Assembly (NCBI RefSeq): GCF_000226095.1
Contig: NC_016476.1
Coordinates: forward strand, 4,092,001-4,156,000
DNA: 64,000 bases
Source of the DNA: Thermothelomyces thermophilus ATCC 42464
Taxonomy: Eukaryota; Ascomycota; Sordariomycetes; Sordariales; Chaetomiaceae
Direction: 5' to 3'
Shown here: positions 1 through 12,554 of the stretch, one piece after another
Layout of the letters: each line of letters begins with the position of its first letter
Position numbering within the stretch: the stretch's first letter is position 1
The notes under the pieces: model-generated
The model's input: only the letters and a program-made list of their open reading frames with translations
Databases searched by the model: none
What the model was told of the DNA's origin: nothing
Translations under genes and position numbers: made by a program

Positions 1-545
1 TATTAATCTAATATAGAGGCAAGCGAGCGCTAGATAGTTCGACGCTTATAATCGCTAGGGACGTGTTATATATAGATAATCCAGATATATAGTATTCGTT
101 ATAGGGATATATCTTCTTCCTATTTAGAGGTCCTATTACGTAGAAGGCGTTATACTAGAATACTATTATAATGTTAAGCACTAAAGTAGAACTTCTAATG
201 CTTTCTCTTATAGTAAGAGAGGCTATAGTACTTAAAAGGCTATTTACAGATATCGATCTTAAGCTTAGAGAACCCTAGAACATCTACTACGATAATTAGC
301 AAATTATTTAATTAATAATAGCTAAGGACGAATATATTAATATTTGTCTATAGTATATAGATATCCATAATATATAGTTATACTAGGAAGTAGCAAAAGG
401 AACGTTTAAAGCTATATATTTACTAACTAGTTAGATACTAACAGATAGGCTTACTAAACGACTTAGCTAATAAGCCTTCAAGTACTAGAAGGCTCTCTTT
501 AATTTTTAAAATATAAGTTATAGGCTTATATAATTAGGGGGTAGA
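1..545 (+). mobile_element. Ty1/Copia retrotransposon 3' fragment, RIP-degraded
   Basis: The plus strand at about 300-510 translates, across many stops, to text resembling the C-terminal tail of a Copia RNase H domain. A purine tract with a run of five G follows at 533-543, as expected before a Copia 3' LTR. The stretch is very TA-rich, in keeping with RIP. The 5' part lies outside the window. It is a broken fossil with many breaks, and family assignment rests on this short tail only. Confidence 0.5.
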
Positions 546-904
546 AAATAACTCGAATTCGTCAAATAAAATACCGCCTAATACTCCTTATCTACTACTA
601 TTAGCCATTACTAAGATTAATAGCCTTACTTTTACCTTTATCTTAGCTAGGTAACGACATAGCGCCTAACGCGTTATTAGACATACTAATGTAAGCATTA
701 CAAGCCTCCTTAATCTTGCCTAACTAGTGGAAGATATCATATATAAAGCAAGCGATCTTTGTAAAATGTACAGGTTTAGCCTTATTAAGCTTATACTTTT
801 CTATATTATCTATACTAGTACGTTTTAAGTTATTCCAAAGAACTATATATAACTTCTTAAGATTCTATATATATCTATTAGCAATTTGCTTATATACTAG
901 GGAT
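546..904. other. TA-rich remnant interrupted by the Gypsy insertion
   Basis: This TA-rich stretch ends in GGGAT at 900-904, the left copy of the Gypsy target duplication. The sequence therefore continued directly into what is now 8160 onward before the insertion. Minus-strand translation across the join gives protein-like text full of stops, so it is probably an older degraded repeat. I could not name its family. Confidence 0.5.
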
Positions 905-1233
905 TATAATATACTAGCCTTATAGCATCTATAGATAAGCGTATAATGTTTTATTTAACTACCTCAGGGAGGAAAGAGAGGAAAAATATAAGAGTTATAC
1001 AGAGGAATACCTTTTAACTAATATATATATATATAACCTAGGTAAGGCCTGGTTAGGCTCTAGGTCAGGCCCTAACCAGGCCTTGGCTACGTATCCACTA
1101 GACGAGTTACAAACGAGCAACGAACGCTCCTTGGACCTATAGGGCGTACGTAAGTAAGGCAAGGTAGGTTTGCTCTAATACCTAGGTAAAGCCTAGGCAT
1201 TATCTAGCCCGGGTGTAGCCTAGGCCTATAACA
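905..1233 (-). repeat. Gypsy LTR (3' LTR in element orientation)
   Basis: This is a 329-bp terminal repeat matching 7826-8154. Read on the minus strand it begins TGTTATAGG and lies directly after the purine tract, marking it as the 3' LTR. It contains clustered CCTAGG-type short palindromes. Confidence 0.92.
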
Positions 1234-1539
1234 TACTCCCCCCTTCTCTTTTCGCGGTTACTAGGCCAACCTGCTCTATATCCTACCCTTATATCGGTCC
1301 TATAAGCGGGTCTCGTACCTTCCTTCCTTTGTCATTATAATAATATAACCTGCGTATATAATGGTATGTCGAGCGTGAATAGGTAGCTATTCGAGTTCAG
1401 ATGAAAGCTAAGCTCCTTCCCTTTGTCATTAGAACAATATAACCTATATATGTAGTAGTAAATTATACGTGTAATAAGCAATTTGCCTAGGTCCTATATA
1501 CTCCCTTACCGCCTTCCTCCTAATGCCTATAAATACCCC

Positions 1540-2755
1540 CTCCTCTTCCCTTCTCTTTCTAATTCTCTCTCTTATAACTAACTCTCTTCCTCCTCTATAC
1601 CTTCTAACTGCCTCTGCCTCTTATAACTACGCTTATTACCTATATCCTTATTATACCTTTACAGTTTTTTTTTTTTTAAATTAGTATCTATCTAGTATAT
1701 TAATAGCTGCTAGTTTACTTAGTAATAGTAGTAGTAGTTATTACCTTAGTAATAATAAGAATAAAGAGTACTATATAAGTTTTTCCCTACTTATACTGAT
1801 TTTTTTGGCCATTATATATATATATAAGGTATAGACTAACTTTTTATTTTATAGTATAAGAATACTAACCTTTCCCTTAGTAGGTATATTATTAAAGGTA
1901 ACTCCTCTAATAAGGAATTTAAACTATAGCTTAAGAAGTAGTAATATTACCTACTATATATTAACTAACTTCTTAAAGGCAATAAGGTTAAGTATATCTA
2001 GGGTTAGAGTGCTTCCTATATAATGTACTATAAGAGCTATAGGAGCTATATTTAGGATCCATAGCTTTAGGCTAATAACCTCTACCTATATATAGGTATT
2101 AAGAAAATTATAAATTATTATAATACTAGTACTGCCTTTGCCTTCCTTACCTACTATAAGACTACTAACTAAGGCGCCTATTATACCGTCCTAATACCTA
2201 AGTTCTCTATACTAATATATTTGTTCTTTGTACTCTTCGAGGCTACCTAGTCTAACCACTTACCTAGCTAGGCTGCCTTCGCCCCTACCTAGGCTATAAG
2301 TTCTTGTCATTCTAGTAATAACTTTACCCTAATCGCTACTACCGTTACCTCTAATACCCCTACCTATTATAGTAATATTATCTAGCCTACTACTAGCCCT
2401 AACCTTACCCTATAAGCTACTAGGCAGCTTATACGCTATACCATAGTATAAAATAATAGTATACTATACCAGATATAGTATACAAATAAGAATATATCGA
2501 CTTTAGTCAATACTAATACTACCCTTGTCGCCTATATTCTAAGCACCCTGTCGCCTACCTTCTATACCTGCTTAAGCGCCTTTACACGCCCCGCCCCCGT
2601 GCTAATCAACTTCGGCTGTTCCTACGCCTACCGCTCTTCCTCGCCCACCGAGCACGCGGCGTGCCTGGTCCGTGACCGCGACGACCCTACCCTTGCCACC
2701 ATAACCATTATTTTAGAGGAAGAGGATAAAGAGAAAGAGGTTATAGAGTAAGCGT
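1540..2755 (+). other. Extra segment between pol and 3' LTR of the Gypsy element, antisense-coding look
   Basis: This part lies between the pol region and the 3' LTR. Its plus strand, antisense to pol, has the pyrimidine-rich, codon-like texture of coding DNA and ends near 2750 after an acidic stretch. A GC-rich island at about 2577-2700 contrasts sharply with the TA-rich flanks. It may be an additional antisense reading frame of this Gypsy lineage or an older insertion. It is broken, and I recognise no protein family. Confidence 0.35.
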
Positions 2756-5700
2756 ATTACGTACTAGTTAGTATATTTGTTTTATTTTTATAATTAGACT
2801 ATCTCTATAGGTATATCCATAATATAGTCGTAACGCGTCTATAACGTGACTATAATATACCTACCGCTCGTTTGCCTTAGGTTCGCCTACCTATATGAAA
2901 AATTTATATCGTTTGCTTTTATACTCTCCCCTACCTCCCATTTATAATTAATCCATTATAATAATATACGTCTCCCTATTCCTACTTAAACGCGTTAAGT
3001 GCCTTAGTATTTTCTAGATTTTCTAATAGTTCCTAAGTTAAGGTATTATATCCCTTCTATTTTACTAGTATATCGTGTCAATTTCCTCTTCCCCTTACGT
3101 TCCTAGTTATAAGAATCGCTTCTACTTTATATTCCTTTTATAGTAGTCCCTCTTAGGGAAGTTCCAATACTAGGTCTGGTTAGAAATCTAATATACGTTA
3201 TAAAGGTAGTAGGTTAGATATAGTACGTTTAATAAGGTCGATATAGAAGGTAAGGTAGAAGTTATAGGGAACATTTAAAGTCATTATTAGTAGTATTAAT
3301 ATCATAATCACTTTATACTTAGCATTAACCTAGTTAAATTTACGGCTAGGGCGGTTAGTCTTAATATTATATAAGGATAGCTATACTTTATCCCTTACTT
3401 TAAATCTCTTAGCTAGGCGTTAAGAGCGATTAGCGTTTTTTTGCTAGCATTACTATATATATATAATAGTAGCCTAGGTCTATTTGGTACCTTCTCTTAG
3501 GTAATGTAAGAAATTAGTAGCTCTTCCTTATAACGTTAAGGTAGAAGCGTTTAGCAAGTTAATAAACTATATTAGGCTTATATTATAACTATAAAGGAAG
3601 TAGCTCGCGCTTGTCCTAGTCACTATCAAGTTATAGTTATTAATCACAAGCTAGTATATAGGTAGATATTTAGGCTAGTCGTACTAGGCAAAGGAAACTA
3701 TAATCTATAAGATAGTCTATACCTCCTAATTTATACGTTCTATACCTCTATCTATCTATAGATAATAGGCTATTAATAATAGCTACTTGATTCTAATAGT
3801 CTTATAGAGAGTAGTCTAAAACTAGCTAAGCTAGTCTAAACTACGATTAGTAATAATTTGTATCGGAAATCTGTAGAACTGCCACTATATATCCTAGAAC
3901 CAGAGCACGTACGCCTCGGCTCCTATTAAGGATATAGCTTCAAGCTAGACATACTTTGACAGCCGGTCGGTAATTACTATAAGGTACTAGGGTAAATTCT
4001 TGTCTCGTATAGGGAGATCGACTATAAAATCGATAGAAATCTGTTTCTAGAAGCGGTTAGCGATAGGTAAGGGCTAGAGGAGTCCTTGTCACAGTTAACG
4101 TAAAACCTTAGCCCTTTAACACGTATAATAGTTCCTTGTAAAGCTCTTTATATCTAGGGATATAAAGTTCTAATAGTAGTCCTATTAGAGTATTTTAAAT
4201 AACCTGTTTCTCCCTAGGTAGCCTAATATAGGGGAGTTATAAATACATTAAAGGATAGTAGTTATAAGTGGCTCTTATATAGGAAGCTAAAGTCTACCCT
4301 AGAACTAAAGGGTACCTTACGTATTAAGAGAGAATCTATAATCTAGGTTTACACTACGTTTACCTCCTTTGGAAATTTTCAGGCCCTATCTTAGATAGCC
4401 TAGAGCTAGTATATATAATGTTTATCCTTAATAACTCCCTTATCCTATAAGGCTATAAGCTATATATCTATGAAAATAGTACTCCCCTTTGGTAGGTAAT
4501 ATATTTTAGATAATGATAAAGTACGAGTTATATCTATCTAAATAGTAAAGAGGAGTTATACTATATACTATATATTCTTAAGGTAATCCTATTTATAGTA
4601 GGATAAGGTATTAGGGTAGGAAGCTTATAATCCTAGTCGATAATAAAGTTTAAAGTTAAAGAGGGAGAGTATTTTAGCCCATCGAGCTTGCTATTCGCTA
4701 AATAAACGAGGCTAAGAGAAGTATTTAAGGTTTTTATAGTCAGTTAGGATCTAAAAGGGGGTAGTGATACTATAAAGCTTGACTAACAAGGCTTTTAGAT
4801 ATAAGATAATTATGAGCAGTTTCTTATTATAGATTATATAGTTCTATTTGGCTAGGGACAGTTTTATGGAATAGTAGGCTATAAGATATAGGACCCTATT
4901 TTCTCCCTATTAGGATAAGCACCCTCTTAACGCCGTCCTAAAGTAGTCTGCCTTAAGTACTATCTCCTATTTAGGATCCTATTATACTAGGATAGGTTCT
5001 AATATAAAAGCTATCTTAAGAGCTTCAAAGGCCTCTTGTTCCTTAGTCCTCTATTAAAATGGGGTGTTCTTATAAGTTAACCGTATTAAGGGTACGGTTA
5101 ACTCGGAGAAGTTAGGGATAAAGTCTTAGTAGAAGTTTACAAACTCTAGGAAACTCTATACTCCCTAAACCTTATATAATACCTCCTATTTACGGATAAT
5201 GGCTAGCTTTTCAAGGTCTAGGTAAACCTAAGCCCTTACCTCCATAATATAGCTAAGATATTTAACTTCTTTTATAGTAAATATATACTTCTTAAGATCT
5301 AATACGAACCCTACTTTCTATAGCCTTTAGAGCATATCCCTTACCTACCTTATATAATCTTTCCAATTACCTAATATATAGATTAAGATATTATTAAGGT
5401 ATATTATTATAAAGTCTTTAAGTATTAGGCCAAGAGTATTATTAATATATTATTAGAAAGTTATAGATATACCTATAAGTCTAAAGGGGTAGATAAGCTA
5501 TTTAAAGAGGCTAAACTAGATCTAGAATACTATTAAATACTTATAGCCCTCTATAATCTAGATATAGTAAAAGGCCGCCTAGATATTAAGCTTTATAAAC
5601 TACTTAGCTCTAGCTAGAGAGTAAAGCGTCTCCTTAATAAGTAGAAGGGGGTATCGATCTTACTTCATAATCTTATTTAGCGCCCGATAGTTAATATAGA

Positions 5701-7825
5701 ACCTCTATTCTCTATCTGCTTTCTTTACTAAGAGGATAAAGGTAATAGCTAAAGAAGAGCTAGCTTAGATCTATCCCTTATCTAGTAAGTTAACGACTTG
5801 CTTTCGGACTTCTAATAAATGATCTTATAGTATATTATAGAGAGGCTCCTAAGGGAGTTCGGGAATCTTTCCGTCTAGGCCTTCCTTTAATTTGATATAA
5901 TGGTTAGCCGTGCTATAATATAAGGGGAATCTACTAGCTTTCTTCTTATTAAAGAGGTCGGTAAAGTTACGAAGTTTGTCTAGTAAGGTAACCTCCAACT
6001 CTATATTAGGCTTAAGTTAGGTATCCCCTTTTCCTAGGCCGTCTCTATCAAATTAGCGTCTTAATTCTAGGATAGTTATTATCTTTTAGATATTAGTAAC
6101 TAGGAAGGTATTGGAAGTCTTCTTTTTCTATACCTTCTATACTATACCTATAAAGACTATACTTATAATTTAGGAGATTCCTGTTTATCTAGGCTATAAA
6201 GAGATCTTATAGATAAGTAATCCTAGTTATATTCCGATCTTAAGAACGCCTATATATATATCTAGTATAATTTCCCAGTATTCTATCTATAGGAGGCCTG
6301 ATATAATATTATATATAAGTCCTAGGACTATATGGAATATAGCCTAGCTCTCCTAGCTATCAATATCTATCGTAATATAGGCTATCTAAGTGATCTTCTA
6401 ATCTAGTTATGGCTTAATTATAGTCCTAAAGGTATATATAGTAGGTAAACTAATCTACTTAATTCTAAGCTTTTAGTATATTCTCTTACTAATAGTACTA
6501 TAGCTAGAATATCTATTATTTACTTAAGCATTTATAAAGCTAATAGAGTTAAGGAAGATTAGAATAAGAAAAGGAGGTCTATCCATTCTTTTACTAATCT
6601 CTATAAACTTGTCTTCTAGGTAGTTATAGTCTTCTAGCCCCCTTATAAGACTTTGCTTAAGGGCTACTCTTTTCCCTACTCCCTATCTTCTTTATTAGAT
6701 AGGTCGTTGTCTTCCTTCTAATCCTTAGCCTCTAAAGCATTAATGTTAGTTCTTAACTAGTTTTACTATACTAGCCTTAAAGTAAGGGCGAAGTTATATT
6801 TAGTAATAAAGTAACCCTTCTACTTATACTAGATATATACTCTAGCTACCTATTAGGCTATATATACTTCTAGACTAACCTATTTCGCCTATAGGGCATT
6901 ACCTTTACGTTTTCCTACCCTATCCTTATTAGGTCCCTTCCTCTATAGATTAATATATAACAAGTTAATTCTAGTTATTAGTATATCTCTATCCATATCC
7001 TTCTCTCTCCATAGTTTAGATACTACCTACCGCCTTCGTGTCTGCTAATACTTATTATTAAGCTAAAGAGCCTTAAGATCTATAGCAATCTTATAGTATT
7101 TCTCGACTATTATTATATAGTTATCCTAAGGAATTCCTTATCTAACCACCGTATATTTAAGTTTTAAAGAGAGGTATTATTATAATTTAATTAGGTATAG
7201 CTTATTACTCCAAAGGAGGCTACCTACCTTTAATAGCTTAGCCTTAAACTAAACAATAAAGGCAGCAAACGGTTTATCGTCCCTTTATTATAAGAATTCT
7301 AGTTCTAATAAGGCTACCGTCTTCTTATAAAGATTAGAGAAGATACTCTCGAGATATTAGAGGAACTAGGTCAGGTCATACCTAACTTTTAGGCCTATAG
7401 ATTTATAGTAGGCTATAACTTGGGTCTATACCTAATATATAAGGTTTCCCTAGATAAAGACCTACTAGTTATAGTTAGAGCCGATAAAATCTCTGTCAGC
7501 TATAAGGATATATTCTATCATGCTCTTTTATATTATAAAGAGTTCCTTCTTATCGTCGAAAGGTTATCTGGTTAGGAGACGCTTCCGCTATGGCCGTTAA
7601 GCTTTAAGGGGTACCCTAGCCGACTTAGGGGTCGAGACAGGTTAGGTTTAGGATGCCTAGAGGGTGTCGATTATAGCGTTCTACTGTTCTACCGCTACTT
7701 AAAGGGAGTAGATAAGCTCCTATAATTCCGCTAAGCCTGAGGGCCTATATACTCCTAAATCTACCATGACTATATTATTAATAACTCCCTTAGAGAGTTA
7801 CTACTAGTAAGGAAGGTGGTTAAAA

Positions 7826-8154
7826 TATAATATACTAGCCTTATAGCATCTATAGATAAGCGTATAATGTTTCATTCGACTACCTTAGGGAGGAAAAAGA
7901 GGAAAAATACAAGAGTTATATAGAGGAGTGCCTTTTAACTAATATATACGTATATGACCTAGGTAGGGCCTAGTTAGGCTCTAGGTTAGGCCCTAACCGG
8001 GCCTTAGCCGTATATCTACTAGACGAGTTATAAACGAGTAACGAACGCTCCTTAGACCTATAGGGCGTACGTAAGTAAGGCAGGGTAGGTCTGCTCTAAT
8101 GCCTAGGTAAAGCCTAGGCATTGTCTAGCCTAGGTATAGCCTAGGCCTATAATA
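7826..8154 (-). repeat. Gypsy LTR (5' LTR in element orientation)
   Basis: This is a 329-bp direct repeat of 905-1233, followed by the GGGAT target duplicate at 8155-8159. About 33 positions differ between the two copies by eye count, and every one is a C/T or G/A exchange. Confidence 0.92.
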
Positions 8155-8916
8155 GGGATAGAGGTTTAGAATCTAGGGACTTATAGAAGCCTTAGCTCTA
8201 TCTAGTAAAGCCTTTATTAAATTATTTGCTAACCTAATATAAGAAGTAGGACTATTATTATAATTAGTATAAGTATTATAAGAGCTATTAGATGTATAGG
8301 TAATTAGTATATATTTCCTTATACTTATAGGAACTATAGGTATAATGGTAGTAGTAGGAGCTAGTACTAGAATAATTATAATATTCGTCAAAAGAACATC
8401 TTATTAGAGCTAACTATATATATATTCTATAGAGCACCTTATAAAGCTTGCTAGCTATAATATCACTATATTTAGTTAGCTCGAACGATCTTAATATGAC
8501 TAGCAAAGCGTTAGAAAATTATAAAACCAGTAATAAACAGGAACACTTATAAGGTAAAAGCTTTAATACGCTTACGCTTTCAAGGTATTATAAGAGTAAG
8601 AGTTAACCTACTAGTAGTTACAGTGCTTACGGCAGGCACACCTAACAAGTCATCTATTAATTCGAATATAGGAGGTGTCATCCTATTATTACTACAAATA
8701 AAACTAGTAATACTATTGCTACTATAACTACGATAGCTATATTTAATCTATAGCTTTAAAGGAATCGCTCTACCATGCTTGACTCTTTCAGACTTCCGAA
8801 TATAGAAGGCAGGCCCCTAAAGGAGCCATCAAGGTAAGAGCGACAAAGGATACAACACCAAGAACAGTATTACCACAAAGCGTAGTTAAACGACTACCAT
8901 GTTTAACTAGGGGGTG
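8155..8916. other. TA-rich degraded repeat sequence
   Basis: This continues the sequence interrupted by the Gypsy insertion. From about 8400 base composition becomes less extreme. At 8905-8916 a purine tract with five G leads into the possible Copia LTR that follows, so the last few hundred bases may be a Copia 3' end. No intact gene is present. Confidence 0.4.
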
Positions 8917-9119
8917 TGTCAGAAGCTATAGAGCTTCTAAGAGTATTAGCCACATACGTGCTATAGTGTATAAGGCGTCGTTGCCAATACATTAGCCAGT
9001 TCCTTTGTCTATAAATATTAGTCGTTTTGTCTCCTTTATAGATAGTTTAACAAGGCACTCTTTCCTTTGTATAGCTACCTACTATAGACACTGCTTTTAA
9101 CGCTCTAGGAAGCTTATCA
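8917..9119 (+). repeat. Possible solo Copia-type LTR
   Basis: The stretch starts TGTCAGAAGC just after a Copia-like purine tract and can be closed at TTATCA (9119), giving about 203 bp with TG...CA ends. It contains a TATA-like CTATAAATATT, as LTR promoters do. There is no second copy in the window, so the right border is a guess. Confidence 0.35.
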
Positions 9120-9358
9120 CTGCGTTCGGCAAATACTAATTACCTCATCCGCTAGATGTTACTGTCGATATTACTATAGAGCTGCACATGTGGGATAGGA
9201 TACTAGAGCTTGGGAAGCTAAGAGGCAAACAAGACGCGACAGGGAGAGAAGAAACATGTAATGTGGTTGAAAACCGAATGATGCATTAGATCATCGAAAA
9301 GAGGACGGACGTTGTGTGTAAAAAGTTTTAGGGGTGAAAAATAGACTCCCAGAATAGA

Positions 9359-9452
9359 TGCCCAGTAACAGGATTGAACTGTTGACCTTCGCATACCACA
9401 TACAGGTTTACCGGTATTAGTACGACGCTCTAACCAGCTGAGCTAACCGGGC
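9359..9452 (-). tRNA. tRNA-Ile(AAT): tRNA-Ile (anticodon AAT) with a 20-nt intron
   Basis: On the minus strand the acceptor stem GCCCGGT pairs with ACTGGGC (one G-T pair). The D arm follows (GCTC...GAGC), then the anticodon stem TCGTA/TGCGA with loop C-T-A-A-T-A. The T arm AACAG-TTCAATC-CTGTT and discriminator A close the cloverleaf. A 20-nt intron (CCGG...GGT) interrupts the loop one base after the anticodon, the standard eukaryotic position. Runs of T on the minus strand (A-runs at 9337-9341 and 9321-9325) can serve as pol III terminator. The gene lies at the border between the repeat block and gene-bearing DNA. Confidence 0.93.
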
Positions 9453-12397
9453 TTCTGTGCTGTTTCGAAAATAGTTCCACCTTTCATTTGCCACGGACTT
9501 GTGCAGGAACAGCTCCCGAGCATCGTGGACACATTCCTGCCGAGACTACCAGTCAATTGGAGTAAGTCGCTCTACCCATTCCTTCTCATGTCGATACTAT
9601 CCTAATCCCAAATTACTTCTAAATTTTTGGTCGTTTTTGGTTTCGGTTGTTCTTTGGGCCGGGTGGAGCGCAGAAGGAGGGGGGGGTTCGGAAAGTATAG
9701 TACCTACCTATTAATTAGTGTCTCGGACCATTGGTAGCTATTAACTGCTTCGCTCTTCCACTTGGCAAAACTAACTGGTATGGCATAGCGTTATCCTCAT
9801 CACAAGGAACCACCATTGGGCGAGATCACCTCCCTTCCAATGGGGAGAATCGGAGGGTGCTGGTCGGGTTTTAGGGGACGTTCCCCGGGGAGATAGAGGG
9901 GTAGTGTGACTTGAGCAGCTGTGCCGGGGTCTCTCACTTCTAGGATGATGATCCGTAGATGGCCCCGGAGCCCACCGGTCAGAGATGCAATCAGACTAAC
10001 TAAAGGATGGCCTGCAATGGTATGAGGGACCGGCGATGCGTCATTGGATGGCCTGGAGGGCATGGTCCCTGTCACGGCGCAGTGTGAAGAGGCGGTCGTT
10101 GTGTGGTTGCAAGGTGTGCATCGGCGTTTCTTCGTGTATGTATGTATGTACCTCAATGATCCATCGCAGCGGTGTCTAATCTTTGGGAAAACATGACAGG
10201 TTAGATACGTCGTCATCCTGAGTTGCGTTAGTACTGTGTGCCGAAGAACCCCCGAGTATTGCCGAATTGGATGGACTTATGTAGCTGAGAAACCCGAACC
10301 CCAGGAGAGATCTGCGTCGTATGTCTTGTTTGTTTGCGCGATATGGGAGTCAGGGTGCTCGAGAAGATGTTCCAAGCTCTTTCTCAAGTAGTCTGAGACA
10401 CATGTGAACTATGCATGTCTCTTGACCAGGTAGCCTTTTTTGGTACGTCTTGACAAGGTTACGGATAATTACTCACGGTTCGTTCATCAGAGTCCTGCGG
10501 GTGGATACGCAAGGCTTTGTTTAAACGGATGCAAGATCTTGTTCGGAGATAAGTGAGACGAGAAGATAAATAATTATATTAAAATATCTTAAAGAAATAA
10601 CTAAGAATTAAAGAAGCCTATCCAAAGAACGTTACTGAGAAAGAACAGGCGTGGATAGCAGGAGGGAGATGCTCTAGACATGTGACAAATCTTGCGACTG
10701 ATGTACTGATGTACGTGTCTCTATCTCAAGCCATGTAGGCCGTGTCATGAAAGGGTCGTTGGTGATTGTATGCGAGTCCAATGTCGTATTATAAGCACGA
10801 TCTGTCAGGCGAATGGATCATCATGCTTAACCCATGACTCCTTGCCTGTCCAACAATGGCCATATGAGCCAACCATTAGTCTTCTTGGACATAACTAAAC
10901 CTTGGCTGCTACGTCGCTTCCATGATCATTCAAGAGTGTTCAGCTAAGGAGTTCCGATGTTCCTCCGGCTTGATCATGTTACTACTCCGCAAGGACTATC
11001 CTGTTTGAAAAGCTAATGGGCTGGCCGGACCATCCCTATCATCCCAATCGCTCAGGCCGGTCTCTTGAAGCTGATTTTCCTGAGGGTCAGCGGAGCCATC
11101 TCCCGCGCAGGTTTCCCCTCACGGCAAGGGCACCAACTATCTTGTCTCACCCAGTGACGACAATGCAACAACACTCGGAACAGAGAACTTGCCAGCCCAG
11201 AAACCTGCAGTTGGTAGCTTTAGCAGGGGCGGGTTGCAGCATGTGGTACAGGGTTCGAGGCTAACTGCCAGCGCCGCGCCCGTCGGGTCATCTGCCGGGT
11301 CTGCCGATCGGGAACGGGTGGGTTCCCGAGGCGCCAGGAAAAAAAAGTACCGTGCCGTTCGGATGGCTGGGGCCCGCGGGGCCGGCCGAAGGCCGACAAA
11401 GGACAAACAGTCTCTATCATGGTGGCGTGTGACCCGGTGAGGGGTTCGGCTCCTTATGAACGGGCATTGGCTCCTTTTCCGGTCCCAAAAATATTGTTTG
11501 TCAAATCTAGGTGGGCTGTATGCAGGGGTGGTGTTCCCGGTGTGGTGGAATGCGTGGGAGGATATGTTGTGCAAGACGAAGCGATCGGGGCCGTCGAGGC
11601 GCAGCATTTTTTGGGGGATCGACGGTTCGTCCGTTTCCATGCCGCCGAAATGGCGTTGGCTAATCCGTTCATGCAGATGCCCGCAGGGGTCGGGCCTGTT
11701 GGTGATGCTCATGTGTCTGTGGGGTGTTGCTATGTTGGTTCCTCAAAAGAGCCTCCTCTACGTAGTAGTGCAGCGCCCAAGTGTTGTTGATGCTGGATAC
11801 GAAAGCCCCCGTTGGTGGCGTAGAGAACTGCTAACGCAGTGTGACTATGTTCTCCCACAACCATTTGCTGAGTTGCCCTGTGGGGAACTCTGAGAGGGGA
11901 ATAGTCGACGCACACCATGCATGGTCGCTAAGCAGCCATGGATTCTGCCCTTTGTTGGCTCTACCCGGCGGCATGCATAGCTGGACATACCCGATGAGCG
12001 TACGGATCAGGGGTGGGCTTGTGTTTGAACTGGGAGACGACCATTGACCCGGAACTTCCCATGCGGTGGGGGGGAAGCAAGCCAGCGAATACAAGCGGAA
12101 GAGGCGCGGGATGGAACAAGCCCAAGCATTGGCTGCAGGAGGAACAGTCGAGATACGTAAAGGAAATAACATGATGTTGGAACATAGGATTCGGCCACCA
12201 TTGGGCTCGTGACTGTGGGTAAGGAGGAGACAGATATCCAGACTGGGATGACGGATAAGCAGGGGACCTGGTGCTAATTGTTCCGTCGGATCGAGTGGTT
12301 AGGCGACAAGAGTTGGTAGTCACCTATTCACCTCGAGCACTGCTTGTTGGTCTCGGAGCTTCCAAGCTAATTAGCTGAGAAGACGGGATTAGGAGGA
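9453..12397. other. Intergenic, no convincing gene
   Basis: Several medium frames exist between 9800 and 12320, but they overlap each other on both strands, have no family signature and lack paired splice sites. An AT-rich patch lies at 10568-10615, and a GTATGTATGTATGTAC motif near 10137. The region probably holds the far upstream sequence of the polyketide synthase and old non-coding DNA. Confidence 0.5.
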
Positions 12398-12404
12398 TAT
12401 AAAG
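12398..12404 (+). promoter_or_regulatory. TATA box candidate for the polyketide synthase
   Basis: TATAAAG lies about 150 bp upstream of the polyketide synthase start codon, in a GC-balanced context. The position is plausible for a fungal core promoter. There is no transcript support. Confidence 0.45.
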
Positions 12405-12554
12405 CTGAAGCCGCCTCTCCTTCTAATCCATGGGAGGCTCCTGTGAATCTTGACGGTTATGCACGAATCCTGCCTGTCTAAGCCCATATTACACTGGTTT
12501 GATCAAGTTATTCTCTCTAGGCAGCATAATTAATCCTCTTGTTTACCTGACACA

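Larger units (their letters stand above)
905..8154 (-). mobile_element. Ty3/Gypsy LTR retrotransposon, full length, RIP-inactivated
   Basis: Two 329-bp direct repeats (905-1233 and 7826-8154) bound the element. GGGAT at 900-904 and 8155-8159 forms a five-base target duplication. Orientation is minus: a purine-rich tract (minus strand of 1234-1252) abuts the 905-1233 LTR. On the minus strand a reverse-transcriptase active-site region is recognisable near 5370-5420, and gag-like text at about 7000-7560. The order is therefore 5' LTR, gag, pol (protease and RT, then RNase H and integrase by inference), 3' LTR. All frames are closed by many breaks, so the copy is dead. The LTRs differ at roughly 10 percent of sites, all transitions, which points to RIP and makes any age estimate unreliable. 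Confidence 0.9.

Noticed and set aside
11016-12323. Cluster of medium-sized frames on both strands upstream of the PKS
   Set aside because: They overlap each other, have biased composition and show no domain, signal peptide or splice logic.
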